From: Pararhizobium polonicum
GTDB taxonomy: Bacteria; Pseudomonadota; Alphaproteobacteria; Rhizobiales; Rhizobiaceae
Assembly (NCBI RefSeq): GCF_001687365.1
Contig: NZ_LGLV01000020.1
Span: forward strand, 1 to 64,000
Reading direction: 5' to 3'
Length of the DNA stretch: 64,000 nt
Positions 27,768 through 37,561 of the stretch are shown here, piece by piece. Position 1 is the first letter of the stretch, and the number at the start of each line of letters is the position of its first letter. The translations under genes were made by a program, and so were the position numbers. A model generated the notes under the pieces. It had not been told where the DNA came from. It saw only the letters and a list, made by a program, of their open reading frames with translations, and searched no databases.

Positions 27768-28796
27768 TCAGCGCCCGGAGGGCGGGATGTTGTAGGGCGT
27801 GATGACTTCCACCGCCGACAGCCGTGCGGCGCCCGGCCCGGCCAAAGCGCCGCGCCGGCTCATGATCGCCCGGAACGCGGTCCGCACGTCGGCTTTCAGA
27901 TCATGATGCAGGATGAAATGGATCTGCCCCTTGCGCAGGAGTGCCAGATTGTCAGTGTCGAGATCATGCGCCACGAAGATCGAGCAGGCCCGACCGGCAG
28001 CGGTGAAAGCGGCCAGCACCGCCCGGTTGCCGCCGCCGATCGAATAGACGGCGTTGATGCCCGGATGGCTGGACAGCGCGTCAGTTGCAAGCGCGCCCGT
28101 TGCGTCGTCGCGGCCAAGGCCTTCGCTGATTTCGACAATGCCGATCGCCGGGTAGCGGTCACGCAGGGTGCGGCGAAAGCCGATTTCCCGCTCTTCCTCG
28201 CCTCGAAACCGGCTGCTCGACAGCGTTGCCAGCACCGTTGCCGGAGTGCCGGCAAAGCGCTCGCCGATCAGATAGGCCGCCGTCTCCCCGGCAGCCCGGT
28301 TGTCCGCCCCGGCATAGGCCGTGCGCGGCGCGTTCGGCAGGTCGGTGACCAGCGTCACCACCGGAATGCCGGATTGTTCGAGCCGCGTGACGGCGGCGCT
28401 GATATCCGGCACATCGGGCGCCTTGAGCACGAGACCGTCGGTGCCGCGCAGGCGAATGCGGTCGAGAAGCTGGACGATGTCCTGCGGCCGCATGGACTCG
28501 GCGACATGGAAGCGCGACCGGAAGACCGTCGGCAGGAAGGTCGTGCTCTCGCTTTCGAAAGCATCGCGCACGGTGTCGGTAAAGCGGTCAGGCGCTTCCA
28601 TGACGATGTCGATGCTGAATTTGCGGCCCTGGATCTCGACGCCGGCCTGCTGTTTTTCCAGCTCCCGGATGGCGGCGCGCACCCGCAGTTCCGTCTGCCT
28701 GCGCACGCCCGTCCGGCCGTTCAGCACGCGATCGACCGTGGCGACGCTGAGGCCCGCCTGAAAGGCGATGTCCTTGACCAGAAACTCGTGCGCCAT
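27768..28796 (-). CDS. LacI-family transcriptional regulator
   Basis: A 342-residue regulator. The helix-turn-helix with hinge helix is KDIAFQAGLSVATVDRVLNGRTGVRRQTELRVRAAI. The rest is a periplasmic-binding-protein-like ligand domain (type I), with GADNRAAGETAAYLIGERF as the typical central block. Sugars or sugar-like polyols are the usual ligands. The gene diverges from the PhyH/SDR pair, which it probably controls (103 bp between). The ATG at 28796 has GGAG 5 nt upstream. No clean LacI operator dyad was found in the gap. Confidence 0.9.
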   Translation of the reverse strand: MAHEFLVKDIAFQAGLSVATVDRVLNGRTGVRRQTELRVRAAIRELEKQQAGVEIQGRKFSIDIVMEAPDRFTDTVRDAFESESTTFLPTVFRSRFHVAESMRPQDIVQLLDRIRLRGTDGLVLKAPDVPDISAAVTRLEQSGIPVVTLVTDLPNAPRTAYAGADNRAAGETAAYLIGERFAGTPATVLATLSSSRFRGEEEREIGFRRTLRDRYPAIGIVEISEGLGRDDATGALATDALSSHPGINAVYSIGGGNRAVLAAFTAAGRACSIFVAHDLDTDNLALLRKGQIHFILHHDLKADVRTAFRAIMSRRGALAGPGAARLSAVEVITPYNIPPSGR

Positions 28797-28899
28797 CGTG
28801 CTCCGTTCTGATGGTTTTTTGATGGGTTCCTGCTCTATATCAGCTTTTGGTCCCGCGTATAGTGCTGCCATCGAGGAGCATCCGACGGGAGGAAATGGG

Positions 28900-30093
28900 A
28901 TGAAAACCGACAATCTGCTGAAGCAACGCGCGGACCGGGTCTGGCTGACAGAGGCCGCGTGCGATCTGGAGGATTTCCGCATTGAGGTGGAGCGCACCAC
29001 ACAGCTGGGCGACTATCCGCATGCCGCAGGCGTGGAGAAGAATGTACTGATCTACGACGGCGCCAGCGTGCTGAAGGCGGCGGCGACCGAAGAGGGGCGC
29101 CGGGCGGTGCTGGCCGAAATCTGCGAGGCTTTTGCGACAGGCCCCGGCGTTGTCGTGCTCAAGCGCGCCTATGCCGATACCGCCGTCATCGATGCGGCGA
29201 GCGGCATCTTCGACGAGATCATCAACGAGCAGCACCGCACCAATAGCGGCGGCGGCGACCACTTTGCCAAGCCCGGCGCCAACGACCGCATCTGGAATTC
29301 GCTGGAAAAGCACTGCCTGAAGGATCCGGAGAATTTCGCCGCCTATTACGGCAATGCCCTGATCGCGCTGGTCAGCGAAGCCTGGCTCGGGCCGAGCTAC
29401 CAGATGACGGCGCAGGTCAACCGGGTCAATCCGGGCGGGGCGGCGCAATCGGCGCATCGCGACTATCATCTCGGCTTCCAGACGTCTGCCGTCATCGAGC
29501 AGTTTCCGGCCCATGTCCACCGGCTGTCACCGGTGCTGACGCTGCAGGGGGCGGTGGCCCATTGCGACATGCCGCTGGAAAGTGGGCCGACGCTGTTCCT
29601 GCCCTATAGCCAGACCTATGTGCCCGGTTATTTGGCGCTGAAGCGTCCGGAATTCCGCGACTATTTCGACCGCAACCATGTGCAACTGCCCCTGTCGAAG
29701 GGCGATCTGGTGTTCTTCAATCCGGCACTCTATCACGCCGCCGGCACCAATCGCTCCGAAGGTATCAAGCGGGTCGCCAATCTGCTGCAGGTATCGTCGG
29801 CTTTCGGCCGGGCGATGGAGACAGTGAACCGCGAGCGGATGAGCGCAAAGCTTTACCCGGCGCTGAAAGCCATGTTGGCAGACGGCCGTCTGTCGGAGGC
29901 GGAGGCCGCCTGCGCTATCGCATCCTGCGCGGAAGGCTATTCCTTCCCGACCAATCTCGACCGCGATCCGCCGGTGGGCGGATTGGCGCCGAAGACGCAG
30001 GCGCAGCTGATGCACGAGGCGCTGGCCGAAGGCTGGGAAGCGGCTGCCTTGACCGCAGCGCTTGCGGCGCAGTCGGAAAAGAAGCTCAGCTAA
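28900..30093 (+). CDS. Phytanoyl-CoA dioxygenase-family protein
   Basis: A 397-residue Fe(II)/2-oxoglutarate oxygenase-like protein. The metal-binding pair is AHRDYHLG (H186, D188) and the distal histidine is in FNPALYHAAGTNRSEGIKRVANLLQ, where the arginine can hold 2-oxoglutarate. The substrate is unknown; family members hydroxylate or chlorinate small molecules as well as acyl-CoAs. The divergent LacI regulator and the downstream SDR suggest catabolism or modification of a sugar-like compound (inference). GGGAGG lies 7 nt before the ATG at 28900. Confidence 0.85.
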   Translation: MKTDNLLKQRADRVWLTEAACDLEDFRIEVERTTQLGDYPHAAGVEKNVLIYDGASVLKAAATEEGRRAVLAEICEAFATGPGVVVLKRAYADTAVIDAASGIFDEIINEQHRTNSGGGDHFAKPGANDRIWNSLEKHCLKDPENFAAYYGNALIALVSEAWLGPSYQMTAQVNRVNPGGAAQSAHRDYHLGFQTSAVIEQFPAHVHRLSPVLTLQGAVAHCDMPLESGPTLFLPYSQTYVPGYLALKRPEFRDYFDRNHVQLPLSKGDLVFFNPALYHAAGTNRSEGIKRVANLLQVSSAFGRAMETVNRERMSAKLYPALKAMLADGRLSEAEAACAIASCAEGYSFPTNLDRDPPVGGLAPKTQAQLMHEALAEGWEAAALTAALAAQSEKKLS

Positions 30094-30179
30094 ATCAGGC
30101 AGACTAAACGTGGCGAACTTCCGTCCGGTTTCCGGGCGGGAGTTTTGCGTATGACCAGCATTCAAATGGAGGAAATGGA

Positions 30180-31001
30180 ATGAGCAATGATTATGGCCGG
30201 CTTGACGGCAAGATCGCCATCGTTACCGGCGGCACGCAGGGGCTGGGCGCGACGATCGCGGCGCTGTTTGCCGAACGCGGTGCCACCGGCATCGTGATCT
30301 GTGGCCGCAACGCCGCCAAGGGCGAAGCCAAAGCCGCCGAGATCGGCAAGGCGACTGGCACCAAGGTGGTTTATGTGCAGGCCGATCTTGGAGAGGTCGA
30401 GGACGCGCGCAAGGTGGTGGCCACCTGCGACGCGGAATTCGGCCGGGTCGACGCGCTGGTGAACGCGGCGGCGATCACCGATCGCGGCACGATCCTCGAT
30501 ACCAGTCCGGAACTGTTCGACCGGATGTTCGCCGTCAACGTGCGTGCGCCATTTTTCCTGATGCAAGAGGCCATCGGCGTGATGCGCCGGGAAAAGATCG
30601 AGGGAACGATCGTCAATATCGGCTCGATGTCGGCCAAGGCCGGCCAGCCGTTCATATCGGCCTATTGCGCCTCCAAGGGCGCGCTGGAAACGCTGACCAA
30701 GAACACGGCTTATGCGGTGCTGCGCAACCGCATCCGCGTCAACGGCCTCAACATCGGCTGGATGGCGTCGGAAGGCGAGGATCGCATCCAGCGCGAATTT
30801 CATGGGGCTGCCGGCGACTGGCTGGAAAAGGCGGCGGCAAGCCAGCCCTTCGGCCGGCTGGTCGATCCGGCCGAGGTGGCGCGGGCCTGCGCCTATCTGT
30901 CGTCGGCGGAATCCGGCCTGATGACCGGCTCGGTGATCTGCTTCGATCAGTCGATCTGGGGCGCCTATGACGGCTCGCCGCATCCGGTCGCTGCCCTTTA
31001 G
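30180..31001 (+). CDS. Short-chain dehydrogenase/reductase
   Basis: A 273-residue NAD(P)-dependent oxidoreductase of the classical SDR type. Cofactor motif VTGGTQGLGATIA, ALVNAAAITDRG, catalytic S in NIGSMSAKAG, and YCASKG (Y162, K166). The C-terminal GSVICFDQSIWGAYDGSP extension is longer than the usual GG-ending. It follows the PhyH gene by 86 nt with a GGAGGAA SD, so it is likely the second gene of that operon. Substrate unknown. Confidence 0.9.
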   Translation: MSNDYGRLDGKIAIVTGGTQGLGATIAALFAERGATGIVICGRNAAKGEAKAAEIGKATGTKVVYVQADLGEVEDARKVVATCDAEFGRVDALVNAAAITDRGTILDTSPELFDRMFAVNVRAPFFLMQEAIGVMRREKIEGTIVNIGSMSAKAGQPFISAYCASKGALETLTKNTAYAVLRNRIRVNGLNIGWMASEGEDRIQREFHGAAGDWLEKAAASQPFGRLVDPAEVARACAYLSSAESGLMTGSVICFDQSIWGAYDGSPHPVAAL

Positions 31002-31010
31002 GGAGAACAG

Positions 31011-31038
31011 GCGGGCCGCCTTGCATTCGGCGGCCCGC
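31011..31038 (+). terminator. GC-rich hairpin after the SDR gene
   Basis: GCGGGCCGCC (31011-31020) and GGCGGCCCGC (31029-31038) form a perfect 10-bp stem around an 8-nt loop, 9 nt past the stop. There is no T tract, so it may be a weak terminator or a 3'-end stabiliser placed before the riboswitch. Confidence 0.55.
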
Positions 31039-31054
31039 TATGACCATATCGCTC

Positions 31055-31993
<939 letters not shown>

Positions 31994-33112
31994 TCAATTG
32001 GTCTGCTGCGGTTGATAGCCGGGGCCGGCCGGATGCCTGAGGTCGATCGACGTTTCCTGCGAGGGCAGGAAGCTTGGGCCGACGACGCGCACCTTGCTGT
32101 CCTGCGGATTGTAGGGCCGATCCGCGATGGTGCTCTTGACCTCGGTGTCGACCTTCCTGGGGGTATCCGTGGTGTCGTCCGCCTTCTTGCGCGTGCGAAA
32201 CTCGATAATGCCTTTGCCATCGTCGGGCGTGCTCTGGTTCGTCGCCGTGCGTCCGGCGGGCGCGCAGCCGCACTGGCCGGGCTGGCTGAGGTCGCGTGTC
32301 TTGTAGGCGAAGGCGGCCGGCAGTGCGGCATAGGGTTCGCCGGTGGCGGCGGAGACCATCTGATTGGTCTCCTCGGTCGCCAGCGCATGGTAGTAAAGCG
32401 CCGTCTCCGTTCCCGGGCAGCGCCGCTGGCAGGTCTCGGCGTCGCGCTGGAAATCGGCGGGCGATGCATTGGACGAGATCGGAAAGAACGCCCCGTCGCA
32501 CGTGCGCACGCAAAGTGTGCGCAGGGCGCCGGAATAGGCGTCGCCCGGCCCGAAGCCATCGTCCAGCGTGAAATCGGACATGGTGGTACTGCCGCGCAGG
32601 TCCGAATAGGTTTCGCTGATCGGTGGCAGGTCTTTGAGGATATTGCGATGGGTTTCCGGCTCTTCGGCCGCGGCCCTCAGAATGTTGTCCTGTTCTTCGG
32701 CGCAGCGATTGACGTTGAGCGCGGCGAGAATGCGCCGCCGGGTGATATCGCTGTCGCTTCCGTTGACGAGATACTGGCGGCGGGCCTTCAGCGTTTCCAG
32801 ATCCATTTCCATCTGCGCGATTTCAGCGCTGAGGCTTTCGCAGGCTTCCTCATTCGGGCCGCCGATAACGATCACGCTTTCCGAGCTGCACCCCAGCCGC
32901 CGGCGGTCGCTGCGGGCCTGGCGCAGATTCAGGTTCTGGCGCGAGATGGCCCCGGTATAGTCACGCAGATTGGCGTTGGAGGCGACGATCTTCGGCAGGC
33001 TGGCGAGCCGCGCGTTCAGCCGTTCGCACACGGACGAGGCACCAGCCGTGGTCGCCATGACCAGAAGGAGCGGCGCTACCAGCGCCGCGAAGGATACCGA
33101 ACGGACGATCAC
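31994..33112 (-). CDS. DUF2865 secreted protein
   Basis: A 372-residue secreted protein. The DUF2865 core is RTLCVRTCDGAFFPISSNASP..FQRDAETCQRRCPGTETALYYH, with paired cysteines likely to form disulfides. The N-terminal third is a helical region (residues about 30-140), the C-terminus is low-complexity. A signal peptide (SFAALVAPLLLVMATTAGA) is clearest if translation begins at GTG 33112 (SD-like GAGAG 7 nt upstream); an ATG at 33190 would extend it by 26 residues. No function is known. The gene recurs between bluB and sinI in rhizobia as I recall, but that is memory, not seen here. Confidence 0.8.
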   Translation of the reverse strand: MIVRSVSFAALVAPLLLVMATTAGASSVCERLNARLASLPKIVASNANLRDYTGAISRQNLNLRQARSDRRRLGCSSESVIVIGGPNEEACESLSAEIAQMEMDLETLKARRQYLVNGSDSDITRRRILAALNVNRCAEEQDNILRAAAEEPETHRNILKDLPPISETYSDLRGSTTMSDFTLDDGFGPGDAYSGALRTLCVRTCDGAFFPISSNASPADFQRDAETCQRRCPGTETALYYHALATEETNQMVSAATGEPYAALPAAFAYKTRDLSQPGQCGCAPAGRTATNQSTPDDGKGIIEFRTRKKADDTTDTPRKVDTEVKSTIADRPYNPQDSKVRVVGPSFLPSQETSIDLRHPAGPGYQPQQTN

Positions 33113-33266
33113 GTGTTTCTCTCGCCTGAGTAGACCGGCATCTCGCCGGGTGCGCGGGAACACCCCCGCCCTAGACTCTGCGCCCATCATAACGCCATTC
33201 GAAAGCGGTGCAACGCAGACCGTGTGCCAGCGTTAATGCGGCCTGGCAGATTTAAGGCAGGCGAGG

Positions 33267-33295
33267 CGGGAGCGCCACAATCGGTGGCGCTCCCG
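33267..33295 (-). terminator. Hairpin downstream of luxI
   Basis: A perfect 12-bp stem CGGGAGCGCCAC (33267-33278) and GTGGCGCTCCCG (33284-33295) with a 5-nt loop, 11 nt past the luxI stop. It lacks a T tract, so it is called a terminator on structure and position only. Confidence 0.55.
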
Positions 33296-33306
33296 AGCCG
33301 GAATAC

Positions 33307-33951
33307 TCAGGCCGCGCGGGCGGATTCGAGCGACATCGGCCGTTCCAGAACCGAACCGCCGATTTCGGCGACGGCCTTCATCCGCTCCAGCAGGTCGGTC
33401 GTCACGTCCCACGCGACGGCGACGGCATGGACGGAGCCGATCCGCTGCGGTTCGCCGATCCGTTCGCCGGGGCATCCCATCCGCCGGAACATCCGCTCGA
33501 GGAAGACATCGGTGACCGTGACGATATGGCTGAGGCCGGACGACAGCCCGAGTTCGCCGACGCCGCACATCAGTTCCGCCGCAGCGATCGTCACCTGGTT
33601 GGAGCCGCGATCCTGCGAGATGGCGGGATCGATGCAGAAGCGGCTGGATTCCCAGATGGAGGCGCTGCGTACCTGCGGATTGTCGCCGAGCAGGATCGGG
33701 AAGGTATCGTCGAGCATGTTCGGCCCAAGCGTCGGCAGTAGCCGCAGCGAGCCGCGCAGGCGTCCGGTCTGGTCGGAATAGGACAGGACATAGAGCGGAT
33801 TGGCATCGTCATAGTGGTCGATCTCCCAGTCGCCGCGCACCGAGACGTCCCATTTGAGCAGATCGTGAAAGACGCGCTTGCGCAGCTTGAACATCGCGTC
33901 GATGTCGCGGGGATGGTGTTTGCCGGTGTTGCTGTTGAGAATTCTGATCAT
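33307..33951 (-). CDS. sinI: Acyl-homoserine-lactone synthase (LuxI/SinI family)
   Basis: A 214-residue autoinducer synthase making an N-acyl homoserine lactone from S-adenosylmethionine and acyl-ACP. The invariant residues are present: R24, F28, W34, D45, D48, R70, E101 and R104 (LRKRVFHDLLKW, EIDHYDD, GSLRLLP, WESSRF). The acyl chain cannot be read. The gene lies downstream of its luxR, with malic enzyme beyond and DUF2865-bluB on the other side; this order matches the S. meliloti sinRI locus as I recall, hence the symbol. An identity with other LuxI types (AvhI, TraI-like) is not excluded. ATG at 33951. Confidence 0.88.
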   Translation of the reverse strand: MIRILNSNTGKHHPRDIDAMFKLRKRVFHDLLKWDVSVRGDWEIDHYDDANPLYVLSYSDQTGRLRGSLRLLPTLGPNMLDDTFPILLGDNPQVRSASIWESSRFCIDPAISQDRGSNQVTIAAAELMCGVGELGLSSGLSHIVTVTDVFLERMFRRMGCPGERIGEPQRIGSVHAVAVAWDVTTDLLERMKAVAEIGGSVLERPMSLESARAA

Positions 33952-34010
33952 CGTTTGCTCCTGTGATCGAAAGCGAGGAGCAAATGCTGTCAGTGATCGT
34001 CAGCGGGCAT

Positions 34011-34031
34011 AACTGTCGGTAGTGACAGGTT
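34011..34031. promoter_or_regulatory. lux-box-like dyad upstream of luxI
   Basis: On the minus strand: AACCTGTCACTACCGACAGTT, an imperfect dyad whose arms are CTGTC and GACAG with a 16-bp core, matching the general lux-box form. Its centre is about 70 nt upstream of the luxI start, a usual distance. Binding by the LuxR encoded next door is inferred. Confidence 0.5.
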
Positions 34032-34055
34032 TCCGATACACGCGGATATGCGATG

Positions 34056-34088
34056 CTAGCCGGTACGTCCCAGGGACGAACCGGCTAG
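34056..34088. repeat. 33-bp near-perfect palindrome between luxR and luxI
   Basis: Arms CTAGCCGGTACGTCCC (34056-34071) and GGGACGAACCGGCTAG (34073-34088) are complementary at 15 of 16 positions with a single central base. It sits 46 bp beyond the luxR stop on the luxI side. No T tract follows on the minus strand. It could be the luxR terminator or a binding site. Confidence 0.75.
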
Positions 34089-34134
34089 ATAGGGTTCGTG
34101 GGTGGGCGTCGTAGGGGCTTGCGTGGCGGAAAGG

Positions 34135-34872
34135 TCAGAATGTCGGGATCAGATCGCGCCGGACCGCCTGGGCAACGGCCTGGCTGTTGGACACGACGTT
34201 CAGCTTGCGCCGGGCGTTGGTCATGAAAAAGCGGACGGTGCGCTCGGAAATGCCGAGGATGGTGCCGATTTCCCAGTAGCTCTTGCCGGCCGCCGCCCAG
34301 CCGAGCACTTCGGTTTCGCGGTTGGTCAGGGCTGCGGGGCACTCCTCCGGATCTGAAATCTCGCTGTCGTTTTCCAGAAGGGAGGCATGGAAGAGATTGG
34401 CCAGCAGTTGAAAGTCGCGCAGATGGCAGCGCCTGTAGGCGGGCCATTCCTCCGTCGGGACATCGGCCTGGATCGCCAGAAAGGCCAGCCGCCGTGTCGG
34501 GGCGGTGAGCGGCAGCGTGACGCCGTCGAGGCCGAGGCCGAGTTGCGTGGCGGTGGAAAACAGCGGCTCGCTCTCCGGGTGAAGCTTGCGGGCGGTTGCC
34601 CAGTCCACAGGCCTCAATCCGCCCATGGTCATCCGCAGGACCGGATCGATCCGCTGGTAACGCTTGTCGACATAGGTTGTGAGGCTACGCGCGCTGAAAG
34701 TGTGGTGCAGCCGGTGGATGACGAAGCCCGCGGTTAAGACGTCGACGTCGAGATAGAGCAGATTTGCAATGCTGAAAGTGCCGCGCATCAGGTCGAAAAA
34801 CCGTTTTGGTTCAACGAGTTTCTCATTTTCCATAATGTCCAGCAGGTCAAAGAATGCCTGTTGGTCAGCCAT
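34135..34872 (-). CDS. sinR: LuxR-family quorum-sensing regulator (SinR-like)
   Basis: A 245-residue receptor-regulator. The N-terminal autoinducer-binding domain spans about residues 15-165 (YQRIDPVLRM, GLRPVDWATARKLHPESEPLF), and the C-terminal LuxR helix-turn-helix is LTNRETEVLGWAAAGKSYWEIGTILGISERTVRFFMTNARRKL. Partner of the adjacent synthase; expected to activate luxI on binding its acyl-homoserine lactone. The conserved W and D of the ligand pocket are less regular than in LuxR/TraR. The leader hairpin at 34871-34907 overlaps the start. ATG at 34872. Confidence 0.9.
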   Translation of the reverse strand: MADQQAFFDLLDIMENEKLVEPKRFFDLMRGTFSIANLLYLDVDVLTAGFVIHRLHHTFSARSLTTYVDKRYQRIDPVLRMTMGGLRPVDWATARKLHPESEPLFSTATQLGLGLDGVTLPLTAPTRRLAFLAIQADVPTEEWPAYRRCHLRDFQLLANLFHASLLENDSEISDPEECPAALTNRETEVLGWAAAGKSYWEIGTILGISERTVRFFMTNARRKLNVVSNSQAVAQAVRRDLIPTF

Positions 34873-34907
34873 GCTGCAATACCCTTTTATTTTAGGTATT
34901 TTAGCAT
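34871..34907 (-). promoter_or_regulatory. Leader hairpin overlapping the luxR start
   Basis: A composite inverted repeat: outer arms ATGCT (34871-34875) and AGCAT (34903-34907), inner arms AATACC (34878-34883) and GGTATT (34895-34900), separated by 2-nt mismatches and an 11-nt loop. In the RNA the 3' arm ends at the AU of the luxR start codon, and the AGGG SD-like run (34882-34885) abuts the stem, so folding could block initiation. An AT palindrome TTTAATACATTAAA lies further upstream at 34958-34971. Confidence 0.55.
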
Positions 34908-35004
34908 GGTAACGGTTTAAGTCTTTGTCCAGTGCAATCTTTGGTTAACTGTGTAATTTTAATACATTAAACTATAAATTGTAATTTTGATCAATTTTAT
35001 GAAT

Positions 35005-35035
35005 AGACTGAGCCGGCTCCGGGCCGGCTCAGTCT
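35005..35035 (-). terminator. Hairpin downstream of malic enzyme
   Basis: A perfect 13-bp stem AGACTGAGCCGGC (35005-35017) and GCCGGCTCAGTCT (35023-35035) with a 5-nt loop, 8 nt past the malic-enzyme stop. On the minus strand an AT-rich stretch rather than a clean T run follows. Confidence 0.68.
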
Positions 35036-35043
35036 GTGCTGAA

Positions 35044-37356
35044 TTACGCCGGGTACGATGCTTCCACGACGGCGAGAGCGGCCATGTTGACGACGCCGCG
35101 CGAGGTAACCGACGGCGACAGGATATGGGCAGGCAGAGCCGTTCCCAGAAGGATCGGTCCGACATGCAGGCTGTCGGTCATCGTCTTGACCACGCCGAGC
35201 GTGATGTTGGCTGCGTCGAGATTGGGGAAGACGAGCAGGTTGGCTTCACCGGCTAGCGTGCTGTCGGGCATCACACGCTTGCGCAGGATTTCCGAGATGG
35301 CGGAATCCCCGTGCATTTCGCCATCGGCTTCCAGATCCGGCGCCAGTTCGCGAACCAGCTGCATCGCCTTGCGCATCTTGAAGGCGCTTTCCGAATCCCG
35401 CGAACCGAAGTTCGAATGGGAGACCAGCGCTGCGCGCGGGGTAATGCCGAACCGGCGGATTTCCTGGGCGGCCAACACCGTCTTCTCGGCGATTTCCTCC
35501 GCCGTCGGGTTGAAGGTGACGTAGGTGTCGGTGAGGAATGTCGCGCCGCGCTGTGAAATCAACAGGCTGAGGCCGGAAAAGTCGAGTACGCCTTCGCGTT
35601 TGCCGATGATCTGCGAAACGGCCCGCAGGTGGGCGCTGTAGCGGCCTTCGACACCGCAGATCAGCGCATCGGCTTCGCCGCGCCGCAGCGCCAGCGCGCC
35701 GATGACCGTCTGGTTGGTTCTGACGATCGTGCGGGCGGCTTCCGGGATGACGCCGAGGCGGCCGACCAGTGCGAAATACTCGTCGACATAATCGCGGAAA
35801 CGCGGATCGCCTTCCGGATTGATCACTTCGAAGTCGGTGTCCGGGCGGATGCGCAGACCGTAGCGCTTCAGCCGGGTCTCGATGATGTGGGGGCGGCCGA
35901 TCAGGATCGGGCGGGCCGTTCCGTCTTCGAGCAGCACCTGGGCGGCGCGCAGGACACGCTCGTCTTCGCCTTCGGAGAAGATCACGCGGTTCTTCTGCGC
36001 ATTCTTGGCGGCAGCGAAGATCGGCTTCATGATGAAGCCGGAGCGGAAGACGAAGCGGTTGAGCTGATCGAGATAGGCGTCGAAATCGGTGATCGGCCGG
36101 TTGGCGACGCCGCTGTCGGCGGCGGCCTTGGCGACGGCCGGCGCAATGCGCAGAATCAACCGCTGGTCGAAGGGCGAGGGGATCAGATAGTCCGGGCCGA
36201 AGACCGGCGTTTCACCGGAATAGGCGCGGGCGGCAACATCGGACGGTTCCTCGCGGGCAAGGGCGGCGATGGCGCGCACGGCGGCCATCTTCATTTCCTC
36301 GTTGATCGTGCGGGCGCCGCAATCGAGCGCGCCGCGGAAGATATAGGGGAAGCACAGGACGTTGTTGACCTGGTTTGGAAAGTCCGAGCGGCCGGTGCAG
36401 ATCATCGCATCGGGACGGGCTGCGCGCGCCAATTCCGGCATGATCTCGGGATTGGGGTTGGCGAGCGCCATGATCAGAGGTTTTTCCGCCATCTGGACCA
36501 GAAGCTCCGGCTTCAGGACGCCGGCCGCCGACAGGCCGAGGAAGACGTCGGCACCGGCAATGCTGTCGGCCAGCACGCGGTTTTCGCTGTCCTGCGCGTA
36601 GATCGACTTCCACTGGTCCATCAGAACCTCGCGGCCGACATAGACCAGGCCTTCGAGGTCGTGCACCCAGATGTTTTCACGCTGAGCACCGAGCGTGACC
36701 AGCAGGTTGAGGCAGGCAAGAGCGGCAGCGCCCGCACCCGAGGTGACGATCTTTGCCTTGGCGATGTCCTTGCCGGCCAGTTCAAGGCCGTTGAGAATGG
36801 CGGCTGCGACGATGATCGCGGTTCCGTGCTGATCGTCGTGGAAAACCGGGATATCCATCTTCTCGCGCAGCCGGCGTTCGACCTCGAAACATTCCGGCGC
36901 CTTGATGTCTTCCAGGTTGATGCCGCCGAAGGTCGGCTCCAGCGCGGAGATGACATTGACCATCTGGTCGATTTCGGGCGCGTCGATCTCGATGTCGAAA
37001 ACATCGATGCCGGCGAATTTCTTGAAGAGGACGGCCTTGCCTTCCATCACCGGCTTGGAGGCCAGTGGGCCGATATTGCCGAGCCCGAGCACGGCCGTTC
37101 CGTTCGAGACGACCGCGACCAGATTGGCACGTGCCGTATAGTCGGCGGCGGTCGATGGATCGTCGCGGATCGCAAGGCAAGGGGCTGCGACGCCCGGAGA
37201 ATAGGCGAGCGCCAGGTCGCGCTGGTTGCCGAGCGGCTTGGTCGGCTGGATCTCGAGCTTGCCGGGGCGCGGGTAACGATGGAAGAACAGTGCCTGTTCA
37301 TCGAGATCGCCGCTTGCGGGAGCCGCTGGGGTCTTGGCCTTGTCGCCGGTGCTCAT
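35044..37356 (-). CDS. tme: NADP-dependent malic enzyme with phosphotransacetylase-like domain
   Basis: A 770-residue fused enzyme: malic enzyme (residues 1 to about 430; [66 protein letters not shown]) and a C-terminal phosphotransacetylase-like domain (about 435-770), which in rhizobia does not transfer acetyl groups but affects regulation. It decarboxylates malate to pyruvate. Rhizobia have NAD (Dme) and NADP (Tme) forms of the same length; the symbol tme rests on neighbourhood (next to luxR/luxI), not on sequence. ATG at 37356; only a weak SD. Confidence 0.9.
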   Translation of the reverse strand: MSTGDKAKTPAAPASGDLDEQALFFHRYPRPGKLEIQPTKPLGNQRDLALAYSPGVAAPCLAIRDDPSTAADYTARANLVAVVSNGTAVLGLGNIGPLASKPVMEGKAVLFKKFAGIDVFDIEIDAPEIDQMVNVISALEPTFGGINLEDIKAPECFEVERRLREKMDIPVFHDDQHGTAIIVAAAILNGLELAGKDIAKAKIVTSGAGAAALACLNLLVTLGAQRENIWVHDLEGLVYVGREVLMDQWKSIYAQDSENRVLADSIAGADVFLGLSAAGVLKPELLVQMAEKPLIMALANPNPEIMPELARAARPDAMICTGRSDFPNQVNNVLCFPYIFRGALDCGARTINEEMKMAAVRAIAALAREEPSDVAARAYSGETPVFGPDYLIPSPFDQRLILRIAPAVAKAAADSGVANRPITDFDAYLDQLNRFVFRSGFIMKPIFAAAKNAQKNRVIFSEGEDERVLRAAQVLLEDGTARPILIGRPHIIETRLKRYGLRIRPDTDFEVINPEGDPRFRDYVDEYFALVGRLGVIPEAARTIVRTNQTVIGALALRRGEADALICGVEGRYSAHLRAVSQIIGKREGVLDFSGLSLLISQRGATFLTDTYVTFNPTAEEIAEKTVLAAQEIRRFGITPRAALVSHSNFGSRDSESAFKMRKAMQLVRELAPDLEADGEMHGDSAISEILRKRVMPDSTLAGEANLLVFPNLDAANITLGVVKTMTDSLHVGPILLGTALPAHILSPSVTSRGVVNMAALAVVEASYPA

Positions 37357-37561
37357 CTTTGTCTATCCCTACCTGTTCGTCGCGGCTCTTTTTGCATGAA
37401 ACGGCCGCCTCGTACAGTTTCGAACCGACCGTTTATCCCCGGTTTTCCCGAACACGTGTTTCTCCCGGTCAATGGCTGGTTCCACAGGCTGTCATTCTCC
37501 TGAAACAAGAGTCTGTTTTTGAGGGGCCTGAAGAGAGGCCGATAGACCGTTGCGAGGCAGC

